Made by a program: the position numbers and the translations under genes. A stretch of 64,000 nt of DNA from an uncultured Campylobacter sp. (GTDB lineage Bacteria; Campylobacterota; Campylobacteria; Campylobacterales; Campylobacteraceae): positions 62,001 through 126,000 of the forward strand of contig NZ_CALIIU010000038.1 in NCBI RefSeq assembly GCF_938017775.1. The letters run 5' to 3'. Each line of letters begins with the position of its first letter. Position 1 is the stretch's first letter. The notes beneath the pieces were generated by a model. It did no database searches and was not told where the DNA came from. It saw only the letters and a program-made list of their open reading frames with translations. Shown one piece after another: positions 42,429 through 50,666 of the stretch.

Positions 42429-43760
42429 TTAGAAGCTAAGCACGAATTCATGAAACGGCACGACATCGCAGCGGATACCCTCAATCTCGAGCCTACCGGA
42501 GTTTGCCATAGAAACGACTTTTAAGCTCGTGATACCGAGTCTCTTGAGCGCGCTTAAGATTTTGCGGAATTTTAAAAAGATGATGTCTGCGTCGCTGAAA
42601 GGAATGACGAGAACCCCCATTTTTAGAGCAGGCAGGTAAAAATCCAGCTCTTTTGTGTAAAAAATCGGCGTATTTAGCCCCAAAAGCTCGCAAAAAAGGA
42701 CGTTGGCAAATTTTTTCGAGAAGTCCTTTTTGCTTGTTAAAATTTCGCGCATATTAAAATGCGAAAAATATAGCTTTTTTGCGCGCGTAGGCTCGCCCGC
42801 TTTGCTTAAAAATCTGATGAAATTTTCTTGCTCAAGCTTGGCGATAGTGCCGTATACGGCGTCTTTGGATATTTTGATGCGCGGCTTTAGCGCGGTATAA
42901 ATTTTATTTGCGCTAAATGCGGCGTGGACGAAGCATAGGCACTCTTTGAGGATTAAAATTTCCGTGCGGCTAAAGTTTGCCGCAAGCAGCCTCTGCTCGA
43001 ATTCTAAAATTTCGGCAGGCGCTATGAAGGGGTTTTTTGCGCCGCCGCCTTGGGCTAAAAATGCCGAAATCATCGAGTTTATCTCGTTGTGGCGCTTGTC
43101 GAAGGCGATAAATTCTTCAAATGAAAGCGGCAAAAGCTCAAGCCGCTCAAAGCCCGGCAGGGCCAACTCTCTATCGCGAGTAGAGATGATAAAGCGCTTT
43201 AAATTTAGTCCCTCGGCGAAACTTTGAAGCGATGAAATTTCAAAATCGGCGCTACTGAAATTATCTAAAAAAAGAGATGAAATTTGCTCGTTGGTGGCTA
43301 AAAATTCTTTGATCTTGCGGAAGAAATTCTCGCTCCTGTTTTTTATGCCATCGGACTCCGCATTTTTTGCGTTGTTTAAGCCGTTTACGCTTTCATTTTT
43401 TGTATCTGTATTTTTTATGGCGGCGCAGTAAAATTCATCTATATCCGAAATATCTGCATCGAGCGTAGTTTCTTTGCTTATTTCATTCTCATTTACTTCG
43501 CTGCCGTTTATATTGTCTGCGCTATTTTTAACCGCAGCGATAGTGCCGCCCGCTACCATATCCTCAAGGCGTAGATCGGCTAAATTTAGATACAAAATTT
43601 CATCTTTCTTAAGTTCCGAAATTTCATTTTTCAGCACGGCGCTTTTGCCGGAATTTAGCACTCCGTAGATTATGGTTTTGGGAGAGTTTATACCTCTTTT
43701 GCGCGGAATAAAGCCCATAAATTCCGGCGGATTTTCGTAAAAAAATTTTAGATCATTCAT
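42429..43760 (-). CDS. AAA-type ATPase with C-terminal winged helix and DUF234-like domain
   Basis: 443 residues. Walker A is GVLNSGKSAVLKNE near residue 33; SSLFLDNFSSADFE near 160 is a plausible Walker B, and FIISTRDRELALPGFERLEL a sensor strand. Residues ~265-330 look like a winged helix (KISKDAVYGTIAKLEQENFI), and the end (~345-443) like the nuclease-like domain of the ATPase_2/DUF234 group found across archaea and bacteria. Function of the group is unknown. A ~75-residue Asn/Glu/Asp-rich insert (about 80-150) interrupts the ATPase domain. Its upstream side carries two identical palindromes shared with the S10 promoter. Confidence 0.65.
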   Translation of the reverse strand: MNDLKFFYENPPEFMGFIPRKRGINSPKTIIYGVLNSGKSAVLKNEISELKKDEILYLNLADLRLEDMVAGGTIAAVKNSADNINGSEVNENEISKETTLDADISDIDEFYCAAIKNTDTKNESVNGLNNAKNAESDGIKNRSENFFRKIKEFLATNEQISSLFLDNFSSADFEISSLQSFAEGLNLKRFIISTRDRELALPGFERLELLPLSFEEFIAFDKRHNEINSMISAFLAQGGGAKNPFIAPAEILEFEQRLLAANFSRTEILILKECLCFVHAAFSANKIYTALKPRIKISKDAVYGTIAKLEQENFIRFLSKAGEPTRAKKLYFSHFNMREILTSKKDFSKKFANVLFCELLGLNTPIFYTKELDFYLPALKMGVLVIPFSDADIIFLKFRKILSALKRLGITSLKVVSMANSGRLEIEGIRCDVVPFHEFVLSF

Positions 43761-43776
43761 GGCGAGTATTTTAAAA

Positions 43777-43798
43777 TTTTCCTTATTAAAAGGAAATA
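43777..43798 (+). repeat. 22-bp repeat with near-palindrome, copy 1
   Basis: TTTTCCTTATTAAAAGGAAA followed by TA. The inner 19 bp (43778-43796) is a near-perfect palindrome with one mispaired position. It starts 17 bp upstream of the AAA ATPase start codon. Identical copy at 43903-43924. Confidence 0.8.
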
Positions 43799-43902
43799 AA
43801 TCTGAAAAATCCTATGAAATTTTTATGTCTATTTCAAATTTATCTAAAATTTTTGTATTGAAAATTTCCGACACTCTAAAAAATTTTCGAAATTCTATAT
43901 AT

Positions 43903-43924
43903 TTTTCCTTATTAAAAGGAAATA
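43903..43924 (+). repeat. 22-bp repeat with near-palindrome, copy 2
   Basis: Identical to 43777-43798. It ends 24 bp before the -35 box of the S10 operon promoter, a position suited to a regulator of that promoter or of the divergent ATPase gene. Confidence 0.8.
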
Positions 43925-43948
43925 TTTCCATAAAATTTGGCTATTTTC

Positions 43949-43977
43949 TTGACAAAACCGGAGCGCTTTTATATAAT
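43949..43977 (+). promoter_or_regulatory. Consensus sigma-70 promoter of the S10 ribosomal operon
   Basis: TTGACA (43949-43954), a 17-bp spacer and TATAAT (43972-43977). Exact consensus at both boxes is rare in Campylobacter, which usually lacks a -35, and fits the high output needed for ribosomal proteins. Transcription should begin near 43984, leaving a leader of ~57 nt before rpsJ. Confidence 0.9.
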
Positions 43978-44040
43978 GTGCGTCTTTTGTTTGAAACAAA
44001 GGGTCGCGCGTTGCGACAAGTTCTTTATTAAGGAAAAGTG

Positions 44041-44352
44041 ATGCAAAAAATTAGGTTAAAACTCAAGGCTTATGACCATCGAGTTTTAGATCGCACAGTT
44101 TCGGCTATCGTTGAAGCCGTAAAAAGAACAGGTGCGGACGTCAGAGGTCCCGTGCCGATGCCTACGAAGATTAAACGCTACACCGTTTTAAGATCTCCGC
44201 ACGTAAATAAAGACTCCAGAGAGCAGTTTGAGATGAAAATTCACGCTCGTATGCTAGACATCGTAGCGGCGACTCCGGACACGGTTGATTCGCTAACTAA
44301 GCTTGATTTGGCTCCGGAAGTCAATGTCGAAGTTCACGCGATGGGCAAATAA
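44041..44352 (+). CDS. rpsJ: 30S ribosomal protein S10
   Basis: 103 residues starting MQKIRLKLKAYDHRVLD, with the typical RGPVPMPTKIKRYTVLRSPH loop. S10 binds in the 30S head and also acts in transcription antitermination with NusB. First gene of the ribosomal run. ATG 44041 is chosen over the GTG one codon earlier; AAGGAAAAG is the ribosome binding site. Confidence 0.98.
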   Translation: MQKIRLKLKAYDHRVLDRTVSAIVEAVKRTGADVRGPVPMPTKIKRYTVLRSPHVNKDSREQFEMKIHARMLDIVAATPDTVDSLTKLDLAPEVNVEVHAMGK

Positions 44353-44363
44353 GGGGTAAAACA

Positions 44364-44942
44364 ATGGAATATATCGTAGAAAAAATAGGTATGAGTAGGA
44401 CGATCGACACGAGCAGCACGCCCGTGACGCTTTTGCGACTTATTAATACCAAAATTTGCGAAGTTTGCGATGAGAAAAAAGCTATCGTAGCCTACGCAGA
44501 CGGCAAAGCATATAACAAAGCTATCGCCGGAATTCAAAAGAAATATAGCCTAAGCAAGGAATTTAATAAATTTACGACTCTAAGCTTAGAAAATGCCGAG
44601 CTTGGCGATCAAAATTTAGATGTTTTGAGCGGAGCTAAGATCGTAAAAGTAAGCTTCAGATCCAAGGGTAAAGGTTATCAGGGTGTCATTAAGCGCCATG
44701 GCTTTGCGGGCGGTCCTGCAGCGCACGGTAGCCGCTTCCACCGAAGGCCTGGTTCTATTGGCAACTGCGAGTGGCCGGGTCGCGTTCAGCCGGGTATGAG
44801 GATGGCGGGACACACTGGAAATGAAACGATCACCGCTAAAAACGAAGTCGTAAGCTTTGATGCCGAGAATAAAATTTTGGTGCTTAAAGGCTCGGTTCCT
44901 GGATTTAACGGCGCAATGGGCAGAATAAGGATAGTAAAATGA
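44364..44942 (+). CDS. rplC: 50S ribosomal protein L3
   Basis: 192 residues. The conserved GKGYQGVIKRHGFAGGPAAH and GSIGNCEWPGRVQPGMRMAG loops are present; they reach the peptidyl transferase centre. It initiates 50S assembly. The glutamine in the VQPG loop is the usual methylation site in E. coli. Overlaps rplD by ATGA. Confidence 0.98.
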   Translation: MEYIVEKIGMSRTIDTSSTPVTLLRLINTKICEVCDEKKAIVAYADGKAYNKAIAGIQKKYSLSKEFNKFTTLSLENAELGDQNLDVLSGAKIVKVSFRSKGKGYQGVIKRHGFAGGPAAHGSRFHRRPGSIGNCEWPGRVQPGMRMAGHTGNETITAKNEVVSFDAENKILVLKGSVPGFNGAMGRIRIVK

Positions 44943-45553
44943 GTAAAGTAAGCGTGCTTAACGAAAAACTAGAAAAAGCAAGCGAAATTGAAATTCCTGT
45001 GAAATTTTCGGAAGTCAATTCGCACAATCTATATTTGTACGTCAAATCTTACCTTGCTTCGCTTCGCGCAAACACGGCGAAAGTAAAAACTCGCGCCGAG
45101 GTTAGCGGCGGCGGCAAAAAACCGTGGCGACAAAAGGGCCGCGGCGGTGCACGTGCGGGCTCAACCAGAACCAATGTCTGGGTAGGCGGCGCGGTCGCAT
45201 TCGGTCCGACTAACGAGCGAAATTACGAGCAGAAGGTCAATAAAAAGCAAAAACGCCTTGCGCTGGAATTTGCTATCAATGAGAAAGCAAACGAGGGTAA
45301 AATTTTTATCTTCGATGATTTGGAGCTAAAAAGCGGCAAAACTAAAGACGCGGCAAATTTTATTAAGAAACTAGGCGTTAGAGATGCGCTAATCGTTAAA
45401 AACGAGCTGGACGCGCAAACTCTTTTGGCCTATAGAAATCTTAAGAATTGCTATGTCATCGATGCAAGCGAGGTCAATGCTTACCTAATCGCAGTTTACG
45501 GCTCGGTCGTATTCGAAAAAGCGGCATTTGAATCAATAGTGAAAGAGGACTAA
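44939..45553 (+). CDS. rplD: 50S ribosomal protein L4
   Basis: 204 residues with the long internal loop KKPWRQKGRGGARAGSTRTN that lines the peptide exit tunnel. In E. coli L4 also represses the S10 operon; whether that holds here is not visible. Start ATG 44939 overlaps the rplC stop. Confidence 0.98.
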   Translation: MSKVSVLNEKLEKASEIEIPVKFSEVNSHNLYLYVKSYLASLRANTAKVKTRAEVSGGGKKPWRQKGRGGARAGSTRTNVWVGGAVAFGPTNERNYEQKVNKKQKRLALEFAINEKANEGKIFIFDDLELKSGKTKDAANFIKKLGVRDALIVKNELDAQTLLAYRNLKNCYVIDASEVNAYLIAVYGSVVFEKAAFESIVKED

Positions 45554-45554
45554 A

Positions 45555-45836
45555 ATGGCAGATATAACAGATATCAAAACGATCCTTTATACGGAAAAGT
45601 CTCTCGGTCTTCAAGAAAACGGCGTGGTCGTTATCCAAACTAGCCCGTCGGTTACGAAAAACGGACTAAAGAGCGTTTTAAAAAACTATTTCGGGATTAC
45701 TCCTCTAAAGATAAATTCTTTAAGACAGGATGGCAAAGTAAAAAGATTTAAAGGCAGAACTGGCGCTAGAAACGATGTGAAAAAATTCTACGTCAAACTA
45801 CCTGAAGGCGTAAGCCTAGAAAGCGTGGAGGCGTAA
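45555..45836 (+). CDS. rplW: 50S ribosomal protein L23
   Basis: 93 residues. It lies at the tunnel exit and docks trigger factor and SRP. The KIN-like segment TPLKINSLRQDGKVKRFKGR and a YVKLPEGVSLE end identify it. One base separates it from rplD. Confidence 0.97.
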   Translation: MADITDIKTILYTEKSLGLQENGVVVIQTSPSVTKNGLKSVLKNYFGITPLKINSLRQDGKVKRFKGRTGARNDVKKFYVKLPEGVSLESVEA

Positions 45837-45837
45837 A

Positions 45838-46668
45838 ATGGCGATTAAAACTTATAAACCGTATACTCCAAGTAGAAGATTTATGACAGGGCTTAGCAGC
45901 GAGGATATCACTGCAAAAGCTAGCGTTAGAGGCTTGCTCGTTAAAATTCCTGCCGCAGCCGGAAGGAACAATAACGGTCGCATTACCAGCCGCCATAAAC
46001 AAGCAGGGGCTGCTAAACTTTATAGAATCATCGATTTTAAGCGAAATAAATTCGGCGTTGCTGGCAAGGTCGAGGCGATCGAATACGATCCGAATCGCAA
46101 CTGCCGTATCGCGCTGATCTCATACGCAGACGGCGAGAAGCGCTACATTATCAAGCCTAACGATCTTAAAGTGGGCGACGTGGTAGCCGCTGCCGAGGGC
46201 GGATTAGATATTAAACCGGGCAACGCGATGAAGATGAAAAATATCCCTGTGGGAACCATCCTGCATAATATCGAGTTAAAACCGGGCAAAGGCGCTCAAA
46301 TGGCACGTAGCGCAGGAGGTTATGCTCAGCTTATGGGTAAAGAGGAAAAATACGTCATTTTACGTCTGCCTAGCGGCGAGATGAGAAGAGTGCTCGCAGA
46401 GTGTATGGCCAGTATCGGCGTAGTGGGTAACGAAGAGTGGGCAAACGTTGTCATTGGTAAAGCCGGACGTAACCGCCACAGAGGTATCCGTCCTCAAACC
46501 AGAGGTTCTGCAATGAACCCGGTTGATCACCCACACGGCGGTGGCGAGGGTAAGAAAAACTCCGGCCGCCATCCGGTAACTCCGTGGGGCAAACCGACGA
46601 AGGGCTATAAAACTCGCCATAAAAAAGCGAGCGATAAGCTTATAATTTCAAGAAGGAAAGGAAAATAA
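45838..46668 (+). CDS. rplB: 50S ribosomal protein L2
   Basis: 276 residues. Contains GRNNNGRITSRHKQAGAAKL near the start and the conserved C-terminal VDHPHGGGEGKKNSGRHPVT, whose histidine lies near the peptidyl transferase centre. Needed for subunit association. A GAAGGAAAGGA ribosome binding site for rpsS lies in its last codons. Confidence 0.98.
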   Translation: MAIKTYKPYTPSRRFMTGLSSEDITAKASVRGLLVKIPAAAGRNNNGRITSRHKQAGAAKLYRIIDFKRNKFGVAGKVEAIEYDPNRNCRIALISYADGEKRYIIKPNDLKVGDVVAAAEGGLDIKPGNAMKMKNIPVGTILHNIELKPGKGAQMARSAGGYAQLMGKEEKYVILRLPSGEMRRVLAECMASIGVVGNEEWANVVIGKAGRNRHRGIRPQTRGSAMNPVDHPHGGGEGKKNSGRHPVTPWGKPTKGYKTRHKKASDKLIISRRKGK

Positions 46669-46670
46669 AA

Positions 46671-46952
46671 ATGGCTAGATCGCTAAAAAAAGGTCCTTTC
46701 GTAGATGATCACGTAATGAAAAAAGTCGTTGCGGCAAAGAAAGCCGGCGATAATAAACCGATCAAGACTTGGTCGAGACGAAGCACGATCGTGCCTGAGA
46801 TGATCGGACTTACGTTTAACGTTCATAACGGAAAGAATTTTATCCCGGTTTACGTCACCGAGCATCATATTGGTTATAAATTAGGCGAGTTCGCTCCTAC
46901 GCGCACTTTCAAAGGCCACAAAGGCTCCGTGCAGAAAAAGATCGGCAAGTAA
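46671..46952 (+). CDS. rpsS: 30S ribosomal protein S19
   Basis: 93 residues, MARSLKKGPFVDDHVMKKV and the signature KNFIPVYVTEHHIGYKLGEF. Binds the 30S head with S13 at the inter-subunit bridge. Confidence 0.98.
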   Translation: MARSLKKGPFVDDHVMKKVVAAKKAGDNKPIKTWSRRSTIVPEMIGLTFNVHNGKNFIPVYVTEHHIGYKLGEFAPTRTFKGHKGSVQKKIGK

Positions 46953-46961
46953 GGATAGAAT

Positions 46962-47294
46962 ATGAGTAAATCAACTATTAAATTTGTTCGCCTTTCGCCG
47001 ACAAAAACAAGACTTATCGCAAAACAAATTCAAGGCATGAATGCGGAATTTGCCCTTGCTACTTTGGAATTTACGCCTAATCGCGGCGCTAAATATATCG
47101 CTACGGCGATTTCAAGTGCGGTCGCAAACGGCGGCTTTGAGCCTGAAGAGGTCGTAGTTACCAGCTGCCGAGTGGATGTAGGTCCGGTGCTTAAGAGATT
47201 TCGTCCGCGCGCCAGAGGTACGGCTAGCCGTATCCGCAAGCCTACTTCGCACATTATCGTCGAAGTAGCAAAACCAAGTAAGAAGGAAGCGTAA
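46962..47294 (+). CDS. rplV: 50S ribosomal protein L22
   Basis: 110 residues with KFVRLSPTKTRLIAKQIQGM and the beta-hairpin RFRPRARGTASRIRKPTSHI that narrows the exit tunnel. Stop directly abuts the rpsC ATG. Confidence 0.98.
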   Translation: MSKSTIKFVRLSPTKTRLIAKQIQGMNAEFALATLEFTPNRGAKYIATAISSAVANGGFEPEEVVVTSCRVDVGPVLKRFRPRARGTASRIRKPTSHIIVEVAKPSKKEA

Positions 47295-47990
47295 ATGGGA
47301 CAGAAAGTAAATCCGATCGGTTTAAGATTAGGAATTAATCGAAATTGGGAGTCTAGATGGTTTCCTTCTAAAGCGACGCTTTCCGAGAGTATCGGCGAGG
47401 ATTACAAGATCCGCAAATTTTTAAAAGCTAAGCTTTATTATGCGGGAATTAGCCAAATTTTGATCGAAAGAACGGCTAAGAAAATTCGCGTAACGATCGT
47501 AGCCGCAAGACCGGGTATTATCATCGGGAAAAAAGGCGGCGAGGTTGAAAATTTAAGAAGCGAAGTCGTTAAGCTAGTCAATAAAGACATAGCCATCAAT
47601 ATCAAAGAGGAGCGCAAAGTAGGCTCGAACGCACTTTTGGCTGCGGAAAACGTAGCCATGCAGTTGGAGCGCCGCGTTGCATTCCGCCGCGCTATGAAGA
47701 AAGTCATCCAAGGCGCTCAAAAAGCAGGCGCAAAGGGAATTAAAATTTGCGTCGCAGGTCGCTTAGGCGGCGCTGAGATGGCTAGAACCGAATGGTATTT
47801 GGAGGGACGCGTTCCGCTCCATACTCTAAGGGCTAGGATCGATTACGGCTTTGCCGAAGCACATACGACTTACGGTAATATCGGCATTAAGGTTTGGATC
47901 TTTAAGGGTGAAATTTTACAAAAAGGCATCCAGGCCGAAAAGACCGATGATGCGCCTAAAAAAACACGCAGACCAAGAAGAGGTAAATAG
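47295..47990 (+). CDS. rpsC: 30S ribosomal protein S3
   Basis: 231 residues. Starts MGQKVNPIGLRLGINRNWES; has a KH-type domain (RPGIIIGKKGGEVENL) and the C-terminal RARIDYGFAEAHTTYGNIGI. It forms part of the mRNA entry channel and its helicase activity. The last ~20 residues are basic. Confidence 0.98.
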   Translation: MGQKVNPIGLRLGINRNWESRWFPSKATLSESIGEDYKIRKFLKAKLYYAGISQILIERTAKKIRVTIVAARPGIIIGKKGGEVENLRSEVVKLVNKDIAINIKEERKVGSNALLAAENVAMQLERRVAFRRAMKKVIQGAQKAGAKGIKICVAGRLGGAEMARTEWYLEGRVPLHTLRARIDYGFAEAHTTYGNIGIKVWIFKGEILQKGIQAEKTDDAPKKTRRPRRGK

Positions 47991-47992
47991 TT

Positions 47993-48418
47993 ATGTTGAT
48001 GCCAAAAAGAACAAAATACCGCAAGATGATGAAAGGTCGCAATCGCGGCTATGCGACGAGAGGGAATTCCTTGACGTTCGGCGATTTCGGTATCAAAGCG
48101 GTAGAGGCGGGTAGGGTAAATTCTCGCCAGATCGAAGCGGCTCGTGTCGCGATGACGCGCTTCGTGAATCGTCAAGCTAAAATTTGGATTAAGGTATTCC
48201 CAGACAAACCGCTTACCAAAAAACCTCTACAAACTCGTATGGGTAAGGGTAAGAGCGGCGTAGAAGAGTGGGTAATGAATATAAAACCGGGCAGGATCAT
48301 TTTCGAGATGACCGGCGTTAGCGAAGAGGTTGCTAAAGAGGCGCTTATGCTTTCGATTCATAAACTACCTTTTAAAACGAAAATCGTAAGTAGGGAAAGC
48401 GAAAATGAAATATACTGA
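47993..48418 (+). CDS. rplP: 50S ribosomal protein L16
   Basis: 141 residues starting MLMPKRTKYRKMMKGRNRGY. The motif MGKGKSGVEEWVMNIKPGRI touches the A-site tRNA. Overlaps rpmC by 14 bp. Confidence 0.98.
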   Translation: MLMPKRTKYRKMMKGRNRGYATRGNSLTFGDFGIKAVEAGRVNSRQIEAARVAMTRFVNRQAKIWIKVFPDKPLTKKPLQTRMGKGKSGVEEWVMNIKPGRIIFEMTGVSEEVAKEALMLSIHKLPFKTKIVSRESENEIY

Positions 48419-48587
48419 TTTGAAAGATAAAGATTTGGCTGAGCTAAATTCTATGTTGAAACAAAGTAAGTTGCTTTTATTTACGGCTAGACAAAAGCTA
48501 AAAACTATGCAGCTAAGCAATCCTAACGAGATTCGCGCTATCAAAAAAGATATCGCTAGAATCAATACAGCTATTAAAGCGAAATAA
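48405..48587 (+). CDS. rpmC: 50S ribosomal protein L29
   Basis: 60 residues, MKYTDLKDKDLAELNSMLKQ, then the helical ARQKLKTMQLSNPNEIRAIK that packs at the tunnel exit beside L23. Starts inside rplP. Confidence 0.96.
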   Translation: MKYTDLKDKDLAELNSMLKQSKLLLFTARQKLKTMQLSNPNEIRAIKKDIARINTAIKAK

Positions 48588-48596
48588 GGATAGGTT

Positions 48597-48848
48597 ATGG
48601 CATTTAAAAGAGAAATTCAAGGCGTAGTCGTAAAGAAGGCGGGCGATAAAACAGCTACCGTTTTGGTAGAGCGAAGGGTTATGCACCCTAGATATAGAAA
48701 GATCGTAAAAAGATTTAAAAAATATCTGATCCACGATGAAAACAACGTCGTAAAGATCGGCGATACCATATCTGCGATCGAGTGCAGACCGCTAAGCGCT
48801 AGAAAATCGTTTCGCTTAAAAGCGGTTTTGAAAACAGGAGTTGAATAA
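48597..48848 (+). CDS. rpsQ: 30S ribosomal protein S17
   Basis: 83 residues. OB-fold signature KTATVLVERRVMHPRYRKIV and GDTISAIECRPLSARKSFRL. Binds 16S helix 11 early in assembly. Stop overlaps the rplN ATG by one base (TAATG). Confidence 0.97.
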   Translation: MAFKREIQGVVVKKAGDKTATVLVERRVMHPRYRKIVKRFKKYLIHDENNVVKIGDTISAIECRPLSARKSFRLKAVLKTGVE

Positions 48849-49216
48849 TGATACAGAGTTTTACCAGACTTGCGGTGGCTGATAATAGCGGCGCAAAAGA
48901 ACTTATGTGTATTAAAGTTTTGGGCGGAAGCAAAAGAAGATACGCCACAATCGGCGATATTATCGTTTGCTCTGTAAAAAAAGCGCTCCCTAACGGCAAG
49001 ATTAAGCGCGGTCAAGTAGTAAAAGCCGTAGTCGTTCGTACGACTAAAGAGTTGCACAGAGGCAACGGCTCACTAATTAGATTCGATGAGAACGCAGCCG
49101 TTATTTTGGATTCAAAAAAAGAGCCGATCGGCACTCGTATTTTCGGTCCTATCGGTAGAGAGGTCAGATACGGCGGTTTTATGAAGATCGTTTCGCTGGC
49201 TCCGGAGGTTTTATAA
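48848..49216 (+). CDS. rplN: 50S ribosomal protein L14
   Basis: 122 residues: MIQSFTRLAVADNSGAKELM, then RGQVVKAVVVRTTKELHRGN. Forms inter-subunit bridges and the RsfS-binding surface. Stop overlaps the rplX ATG. Confidence 0.98.
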   Translation: MIQSFTRLAVADNSGAKELMCIKVLGGSKRRYATIGDIIVCSVKKALPNGKIKRGQVVKAVVVRTTKELHRGNGSLIRFDENAAVILDSKKEPIGTRIFGPIGREVRYGGFMKIVSLAPEVL

Positions 49217-49449
49217 TGGCAGTAAAATTTAAGATTAAAAAGGGCGATCAAGTAAAGATCATCGCAGGTGACGATAAGGGCAAAACAGGCACCGTTAAGG
49301 CCGTGTTTCCTAAAAAAGCTCAAGTTATCGTCGAGGGTTGTAAAATGGCTAAAAAGGCTATCAAACCAACCGAGCAAAATCCACAAGGCGGCTTTACGAG
49401 CAAAGAGATGCCGATGGATATTTCAAACGTTGCGTTGGTAGAGGGTTGA
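49216..49449 (+). CDS. rplX: 50S ribosomal protein L24
   Basis: 77 residues with KOW motif (KKGDQVKIIAGDDKGKTGTV), then KAQVIVEGCKMAKKAIKPTE. Starts 50S assembly. Confidence 0.97.
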   Translation: MAVKFKIKKGDQVKIIAGDDKGKTGTVKAVFPKKAQVIVEGCKMAKKAIKPTEQNPQGGFTSKEMPMDISNVALVEG

Positions 49450-49451
49450 TT

Positions 49452-49997
49452 ATGAGCAGACTAAAAGATAAATACGCTAATTCCATCAGAGCTGCTTTGC
49501 AGAAAGAATTTGATATAAAAAATCCTATGCTTATCCCGGCGCTTGAAAAGATCGTTATCAGCGTAGGAACTGGGGAATCAAGCAAAGATCAAAAGGTGCT
49601 TCAAAATATGGCCGACACTATCTCGCTGATCGCAGGCCAAAAAGCGCTTATCGTCAATGCAAAAAAATCGGTCGCAGGCTTTAAAGTTCGCGAAGGTTTT
49701 CCGGTGGGCATAATGGTTACGTTACGAAAAGAGCAGATGTTTGCCTTCCTAGACAAACTGATCTCTATCGCGCTTCCTAGAGTTAAGGATTTCCGAGGAC
49801 TACCTAGAACGGGCTTTGACGGACGCGGCAATTATAACTTCGGTTTGCAAGAGCAGCTGATGTTCCCTGAGGTCGAATACGATCAAATTTTAAGAACTCA
49901 CGGTATGAATATAACCGTCGTAACGACTACAAATAACGATAAAGAGGCATTTAAATTGCTAGAGCTATTCGGCATGCCTTTTGCAAAAGGAAAATGA
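49452..49997 (+). CDS. rplE: 50S ribosomal protein L5
   Basis: 181 residues from ATG 49452 (MSRLKDKYANSIRAALQKEF); the TTG two codons earlier lies within rplX. Signature KIVISVGTGESSKDQKVLQN and GLPRTGFDGRGNYNFGLQEQ. Binds 5S rRNA in the central protuberance. Confidence 0.98.
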   Translation: MSRLKDKYANSIRAALQKEFDIKNPMLIPALEKIVISVGTGESSKDQKVLQNMADTISLIAGQKALIVNAKKSVAGFKVREGFPVGIMVTLRKEQMFAFLDKLISIALPRVKDFRGLPRTGFDGRGNYNFGLQEQLMFPEVEYDQILRTHGMNITVVTTTNNDKEAFKLLELFGMPFAKGK

Positions 49998-49998
49998 T

Positions 49999-50184
49999 AT
50001 GGCAAAAAAATCAATGGTAGCCAAGGCGAAACGCCCCGCTAAATTTAGCACTCGCGCATATACCAGATGTCAAATTTGCGGTCGTCCGCACTCCGTTTAT
50101 AAGGATTTTGGAATTTGTCGCGTTTGCCTTCGCAAGATGGCAAACGAGGGCTTGATCCCAGGTCTAAAAAAAGCAAGCTGGTAA
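49999..50184 (+). CDS. rpsN: 30S ribosomal protein S14, zinc-binding type
   Basis: 61 residues from ATG 49999. The short, zinc-ribbon form: CQICGRPHSVYKDFGICRVC holds two CxxC pairs. Organisms with this form depend on zinc for S14. AAAGGAAAA precedes the start. Confidence 0.97.
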   Translation: MAKKSMVAKAKRPAKFSTRAYTRCQICGRPHSVYKDFGICRVCLRKMANEGLIPGLKKASW

Positions 50185-50193
50185 GGAGAAGAG

Positions 50194-50589
50194 ATGATTA
50201 ACGATCTTATTTCAGATGGACTAACTCGCATCAGAAATGCTGCGATGCGAAGGCTAGATACTACTAAGCTTTTTCACTCAAATGTAGTCGAGGCTATGCT
50301 TAAAATTTTAGCCGAGAAGGGCTATATCGAGAGCTACAACGTAGTAGAGGAAAACAATAAAAAGATCATCAACGTAGTGCTTAAATACGACGAAAAGGGC
50401 AGGAGCGTGATAAACGAAGTTAAAAGAATTTCGACTCCGGGTCGCCGCGTATATCAGGGCAAAGACGAGATCAAGCGCTTCAAAAACGGCTACGGAACCG
50501 TCGTCGTTAGCACAAGCAAAGGCGTTATGAGCGGTATCGACGCACACAAGGCCGGCGTCGGCGGCGAAGTGCTTTGCACGATCTGGTAA
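50194..50589 (+). CDS. rpsH: 30S ribosomal protein S8
   Basis: 131 residues: MINDLISDGLTRIRNAAMRR, then GTVVVSTSKGVMSGIDAHKA and VGGEVLCTIW at the end. Central 16S-binding protein and, in E. coli, translational repressor of the spc operon. A hairpin follows the gene. Confidence 0.98.
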   Translation: MINDLISDGLTRIRNAAMRRLDTTKLFHSNVVEAMLKILAEKGYIESYNVVEENNKKIINVVLKYDEKGRSVINEVKRISTPGRRVYQGKDEIKRFKNGYGTVVVSTSKGVMSGIDAHKAGVGGEVLCTIW

Positions 50590-50595
50590 GAAGTT

Positions 50596-50637
50596 TCTAC
50601 TTTTTATGGCATTGTGGTATCCATTCGTAAAAGTAGA
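50596..50637 (+). promoter_or_regulatory. Conserved-looking stem-loop in the rpsH-rplF gap
   Basis: TCTACTTTT (50596-50604) pairs with AAAAGTAGA (50629-50637), and inside it ATGG (50606-50609) pairs with CCAT (50621-50624), giving a two-part stem in the only sizeable gap (77 bp) of the operon. No T run follows, so it is not an ordinary terminator. It could be a site for ribosomal-protein feedback, RNase III processing or mRNA stability. Confidence 0.5.
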
Positions 50638-50666
50638 CATACCCTAGACAAATAAAAAGGAAAATT

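Noticed and set aside
43777..43924. CRISPR-like spacing of the two 22-bp repeats
   Set aside because: Only two copies, a 104-bp gap between them and no cas genes.
43759..44031. 90-codon plus-strand frame over the S10 promoter
   Set aside because: Its apparent internal repeat (FSLLKGN twice) is only the translation of the two 22-bp DNA repeats. It runs through the -35 and -10 boxes.
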